Source of the DNA: Cladocopium goreaui
Lineage: Eukaryota > Sar > Dinophyceae > Suessiales > Symbiodiniaceae
Reading direction: 5' to 3'
NCBI GenBank assembly: GCA_947184155.2
Contig: CAMXCT020000913.1
Coordinates: 199,881 to 263,880, forward strand
Length of the DNA stretch: 64,000 bases
Shown here: in pieces, positions 61,401 to 64,000 of the stretch
How the letters are laid out: the number at the start of each line of letters is the position of its first letter
Position numbering within the stretch: position 1 is the stretch's first letter
Program-made: the position numbers and the translations under genes
Notes under the pieces: generated by a model
What the model saw: only the letters and a program-made list of their open reading frames with translations
Told to the model about the DNA's origin: nothing
The model's database searches: none

Positions 61401-64000
61401 TTGTGCTTTTTTTTGTGCTTTTTTTTGTGCTTTTTTTGTGCTTTTTTTGGTGCTTTTTTTGGTGCTTTTTTGTGCTTTTTTCTGTGTTTTTTAATGTTTT
61501 TTTTTGTGTTTTTTTGTGCTCTTTTTGTGTCTAGCTTGTGCTGGTTTTGGCGGTTGGTACTTACGCGTCAATGAAGTTTTGCGATTTAGGGTTCGAATGG
61601 GCTCGGGGTTTAGAATTTAAAGTTTAGGATGGATGCCAAGTATATAACATTTCCATTTTCCCACATGGCCAATCTGACTCCATGGTTGAGCACATTACGG
61701 TGCATTGTGCCAGTTGCATCAAGCGGCCAAATCCTTTCACAATATGTTCTAGTCCTTGCTTCGATGCAGACGCCTTGCTCGCACCTTCTCAGGGTAACAC
61801 ATGAATGTATTGTCTGTAGTCTGCGCTCTTCTTTTCTCAATGTTGGAATGCAACTGATATGCTTGAAAGATCTTGAAAGTGAAGCCCCTGTCTTGAATTC
61901 TGAATTCTGTATCAGAGGTTTGGAGGGCAGGTTGACGTTTTTTTTTGGGCACCTCCTAGCCGAGATTTTTGGAGCAATTTCCTTGTGCTCGTTTTGAAAG
62001 GGTAGGTTAAAGGAAAATCATTTATCTGCTGTTACTGGGCGGGGGGTAGATCGAAACTATATAACATTTAATATTAAACAAATTTCAATGAACCAGGGAG
62101 GTTTGGTGAGACGGAGCCTGGAATTGGACCAAACCTCCCTGGTTCATTGAAATTCCTTATTATTGCTTTAAACCTCCAAACATAGAATACCACTATCGTA
62201 TCATCCGAAAAAATCGAATATTTATCATGTTTTTTTTTTCATCATCTTCCCTGTGTGTTTTTTCCCCAAAGAACCCAATTTCAGATATCATCCATGTATA
62301 CTATATCTACAAACATAGTTCAAACACAAGAATATGCTACCTAAACCTCCCACCCTCCCAAGAAATGAGATGCAATTGTTCTACAGGAAGAACTGGTTCG
62401 AAGCCTATATTTTTTTCAGGGTCAAAATCCTCCTGTACCCTGTAGATATTTCTTTTAGTCAAACCATTGAAACTTTCAAACACATATTTGTTGGTTGAAT
62501 CCTGAGTGTTTGTGCTAAAAAGTCCCAATTACCTCCCAATGTTATCCACTTATGGATCACCCTCTGGTAAGCAGAACATGGCTAGCTATGGCTGGCTGGA
62601 AAAATCCCCCAACTAAATGGTTTTTTTGTTGCTAGGAAGATCCTCTTTTTTCATGATTCTCTAATCTTTATGCTTGATAGTCTGTAAATCACCGGTTTTT
62701 AATGGCAAACTCGTCATGTATATATGTTTATCATCTATAAATGAGCAATTTTCCAGATAGCCAACGGGCTAAATCCCCATATCTTTTCCCCATGGCTCCA
62801 ACGCTTGAAATCCATGGGTAAACCACAACTCGTCGCAAAAAGCCGCCATCGCGGTCCGTAAATGCCCGGGGGGGTCACCATGGGCGTCTGCCGAATCATC
62901 TCCAAACTCTCCTGGAGGAAAGGTAAGCGTTTCTGATATGGAGATAGCACCATTCAATACCATTCATATCCATTCATGTATGTATGTGTTATGATGTGTG
63001 ATGTGCATCATTTTTTTGAGGTTTCCTGAAATTTCGGAGTACCCCCAATAGCTGGATGGTTGATTTCCATGGGAAAATCCCAATCTCAAATGGATGATGA
63101 CTGGGGGTAGCCCCATGACTTAGGAAACCACCATATAGTTCGTATCATCTGCCAACATTGAGCATCTCAGCAGGCGCGAGATCCCAGCGATCCCAGCGAA
63201 CATGGTAAGACTCATGTTACCCTACTGCAATCATACAACAAGAAGTGGACAACCCAGCATTTGTAGACCATCTTCAACCATGTTCCGAGCTGGTTTCCTC
63301 ATGGTTTTTACGCATCTTTTTGTATGTTTACACTAGGATAAGATTTCTTAAGGTCTCCATGGTGATATCCATTGGTAATGTCCAAATTGTTGGAGGCCAT
63401 ATGAACAGAACAATATCAGCCACCATTCACCTATGGCAACCAAAAAGATGCCAAAAAGAAAGATCAAAACCTCAAACAGTGATAAAACATGATCAAATTA
63501 TATCAAATATTATCAAATTATGTATATATTGTTCCTTGTCTATCCATCAGGGGACTACATTATATACCCAAAATCTGGTTTTTGTTGAACATGAATCAGC
63601 CATAGATTCTTAAAGGTCATTTTAACCCAGCCATCGATTTCCGAGAATTTTTCCTCCCAAGAGCTGGCTGGGAGCACAGTGAAGTCTGGATGCTCAGGAC
63701 AGAGGCTATAGCCTGCGATCGTTTTTCGCAGAGTTTCGGGTCGAATCCGTGTCAAACCAGTGCCACATTCGCCACATTCACAGAAACTGTTCGGAGAACT
63801 TCTAAAACATCTGGAAAACTGTTCGGAGAACTATGGTTTGGAACTTGTTTTTTTTCTGCTTTCTTGGTGGGGGGGTGTTTTAATTGAAATTGGGTAATTA
63901 ACGGTAATTACAAGGAGAAATGAATTCCATTGAATTCCAACATATTCCAACCATGAAGGGGTCTTACGCAAGCCCAGGCGGAACCGCGAAAATTCTACTG
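49486..64000 (-). CDS. Gene K: dynein heavy chain, 3' portion (5' end beyond window)
   Basis: Encodes the end of the motor (AAA5-AAA6 region) and the C-terminal domain of a dynein heavy chain, the ATP-driven microtubule motor. Exons in order: 64000-63968, 63712 to ~63635, 62911-62857, 59879-59833, 59557-59522, 58932-58888, 58268-58218, 57944-57899, 57065-57015, 56392-56356, 56130-56085, 55873-55813, 54647-54618, 53858-53799, 53367-53330, 52791-52743, 52487-52455, 52217-52153, 51699-51663, 51327-51289, 50876-50832, 50622-50572, 50363-50331 and 49539-49486 (TGA). Hallmarks: YEESMNTVLVQ, NSYPSLKPLGGYTN, GIPVTFWLSGIYFTQ, TIPIDTLVFDF, VYCYGLFLEGCKWDW, LSTTGHSTNF and HWVKRGVAMLTQLDA. Nearly all joins keep phase. 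Many donors are GC. The two most 5' exons and the 58218/57944 join are less sure. Axonemal versus cytoplasmic type was not resolved. Confidence 0.9.
50071..50183. mobile_element. Inverted-repeat element, family 2 (dynein intron)
   Basis: Ends ACCCTCTGGTAAACTAACAT and TGTTAGTTTACTAAGAGGGT, core TTAAAAATGGTGATTTTCC. In the intron between 50331 and 49539. Confidence 0.75.
51767..51886. mobile_element. Inverted-repeat element, family 1 (dynein intron)
   Basis: Ends CTGGTTGGTGGTTGAGCCC and TTCCAAACCATCAACCA, core CTCTGAAAAATGATGGAGT. In the intron between 52153 and 51699. Confidence 0.72.
52992..53103. mobile_element. Inverted-repeat element, family 2, diverged (dynein intron)
   Basis: Left end TTGGTTATGACTAACGTAGC; right end AGCTATGTTAGATAACCAGA then GGG. 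Core GGAAAATCACCATTTTTGAT. Confidence 0.65.
53155..53254. mobile_element. Inverted-repeat element, family 4 copy 1 (dynein intron)
   Basis: Ends TCAATGGATTGGTTTAAGGG and CCCTTAAACCAATCCATTGA are exact complements. Internal AAAATTTACAGGAAAGCCCC. In the intron between 53330 and 52791. Confidence 0.82.
53616..53713. mobile_element. Inverted-repeat element, family 4 copy 2 (dynein intron)
   Basis: Ends TCAATGGATTGGTTTGAGGG and CCCTTAAACCAATCCATTGA, in the opposite orientation to copy 1 (GGGGCTTTCCTGTAAATTTT inside). In the neighbouring intron between 53799 and 53367. Confidence 0.82.
53947..54052. mobile_element. Inverted-repeat element, family 1 (dynein intron)
   Basis: Ends CTGGTTGGTGGTTGAGCC and AAACCACCAACCAG, core CTGAAAAATGATGGAGTTCG. 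In the intron between 54618 and 53858. Confidence 0.78.
54750..55310. repeat. 10-bp AT-rich minisatellite (dynein intron)
   Basis: About 55 copies of TAATATAATG, with a variant TAATATATCG inserted at multiples of the unit (often every third or fifth). Lies in the intron between 55813 and 54647. The 149-codon minus ORF is a repeat shadow. Confidence 0.9.
55504..55602. mobile_element. Family 2 element, right end degraded (dynein intron)
   Basis: Left end TCTGGTAATGACTAACGTAG with core GGAAAATCACAATCTTGAAC and TCTATAAATGGGCCATGTTC; the matching right end is missing. Confidence 0.55.
57422..57523. mobile_element. Inverted-repeat element, family 2 (dynein intron)
   Basis: Ends GGTTATTTAACATAGCCATG and CATGGCTATGTTAAAGAACC then AGAGGGT; core GGAAAATCACCATTTTTAAT. 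In the intron between 57899 and 57065. Confidence 0.72.
60295..60570. repeat. CAG/CCA then GGGCTGG low-complexity block (dynein intron)
   Basis: ACAAC/CAGCAG/CCACCA simple sequence to about 60425, then very G-rich GGGGCTGGGCTGG sequence with many G-runs to about 60560. The plus strand is strongly G-rich. Confidence 0.75.
60601..61290. repeat. 22-bp minisatellite, about 31 units (dynein intron)
   Basis: Head-to-tail GCTCGGCTGGTGCTCAAATT plus GT, with C/T and A/G point variants (GCCCGG, CTCGAATT). The unit is not a multiple of three and has no stop on the plus strand, so ORFs up to 402 codons appear in three frames. They are artefacts. Confidence 0.92.
61375..61520. repeat. Poly-T with GTGC interruptions (dynein intron)
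   Basis: T-runs of 4-9 separated by GTGC or GGTGC. It directly follows the 22-bp array after a short spacer. Confidence 0.7.
62081..62154. repeat. 26-bp perfect inverted repeat (dynein intron)
   Basis: AATTTCAATGAACCAGGGAG plus GTTTGG at 62081-62106 is exactly mirrored at 62129-62154, with a 22-base loop. Similar in form to the small inverted-repeat elements but unrelated in sequence. Confidence 0.85.
62569..62770. mobile_element. Family 2-related composite element (dynein intron)
   Basis: Left end ACCCTCTGGTAAGCAGAACA followed by GGCTGGAAAAATCCCCC; near the right a family-2-like TCTATAAATGAGCAATTTTC. No clean right end. Confidence 0.45.
63021..63128. mobile_element. Inverted-repeat element, family 5 copy (dynein intron)
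   Basis: Ends GTTTCCTGAAATTTCGGAG and ATGACTTAGGAAACC, with inner ACCCCCA and TGGGGGT. Core GGATGGTTGATTTCCATGG. A partial relative lies at about 57343-57405. Confidence 0.65.

Noticed and set aside
60286-61574. Long plus-strand ORFs (up to 402 codons) with CSAGAQIVLGW-type repeats
   Set aside because: Produced by the 22-bp array inside a dynein intron on the opposite strand; all three frames are open.
1-64000. Relict dinoflagellate spliced-leader sequence marking retroposed genes
   Set aside because: I looked for TTTTGGCTCAAG or its complement next to candidate starts and saw no convincing copy.

Overview
The window looks like nuclear DNA of a dinoflagellate, probably a Symbiodiniaceae-like species. 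The evidence is threefold. Every gene I could reconstruct lies on the minus strand, as in dinoflagellate one-way gene arrays. Exons are short and many introns start with GC (some apparently GA) instead of GT while ending in AG. Introns and spacers are full of minisatellites and small inverted-repeat elements. No exon-bearing gene was found on the plus strand, and no rRNA, tRNA, CRISPR or prokaryotic features were seen. Genes were built by hand from conserved protein motifs, splice signals and reading-phase continuity, without transcript data.

Layout. 1-5.3 kb is repeat DNA: a low-complexity block bracketed by an 85-bp direct repeat, a 41-bp minisatellite and its degenerate tail. 5.8-24.2 kb holds five closely spaced minus-strand genes. 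A, B, C and D encode unrecognised, mostly charged or low-complexity proteins. E encodes a cytosine-C5 DNA methyltransferase with an unrecognised N-terminal region. 24.2-29.6 kb is satellite DNA (a ~325-bp array, then a 44-bp array). 29.9-37.7 kb is gene F: membrane-spanning exons upstream, and a C-terminal half with HEAT-like helical repeats. 37.8-40.1 kb has only doubtful exons.

40.2-45.1 kb is gene I, a secreted choloylglycine-hydrolase-family (Ntn) amidase. 45.9-46.2 kb is a 40-bp minisatellite. 48.0-48.5 kb holds the last exons of an unrecognised gene J. From 49.5 kb to the right edge runs gene K, the 3' part of a dynein heavy chain with at least 22 small exons. Its introns carry most of the inverted-repeat elements plus 10-bp and 22-bp minisatellites.

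The genes do not form a shared pathway. The common threads are one-way packing (62 bp between the stop of C and the likely start of B), relaxed splice donors, and several families of small terminal-inverted-repeat elements concentrated in introns.
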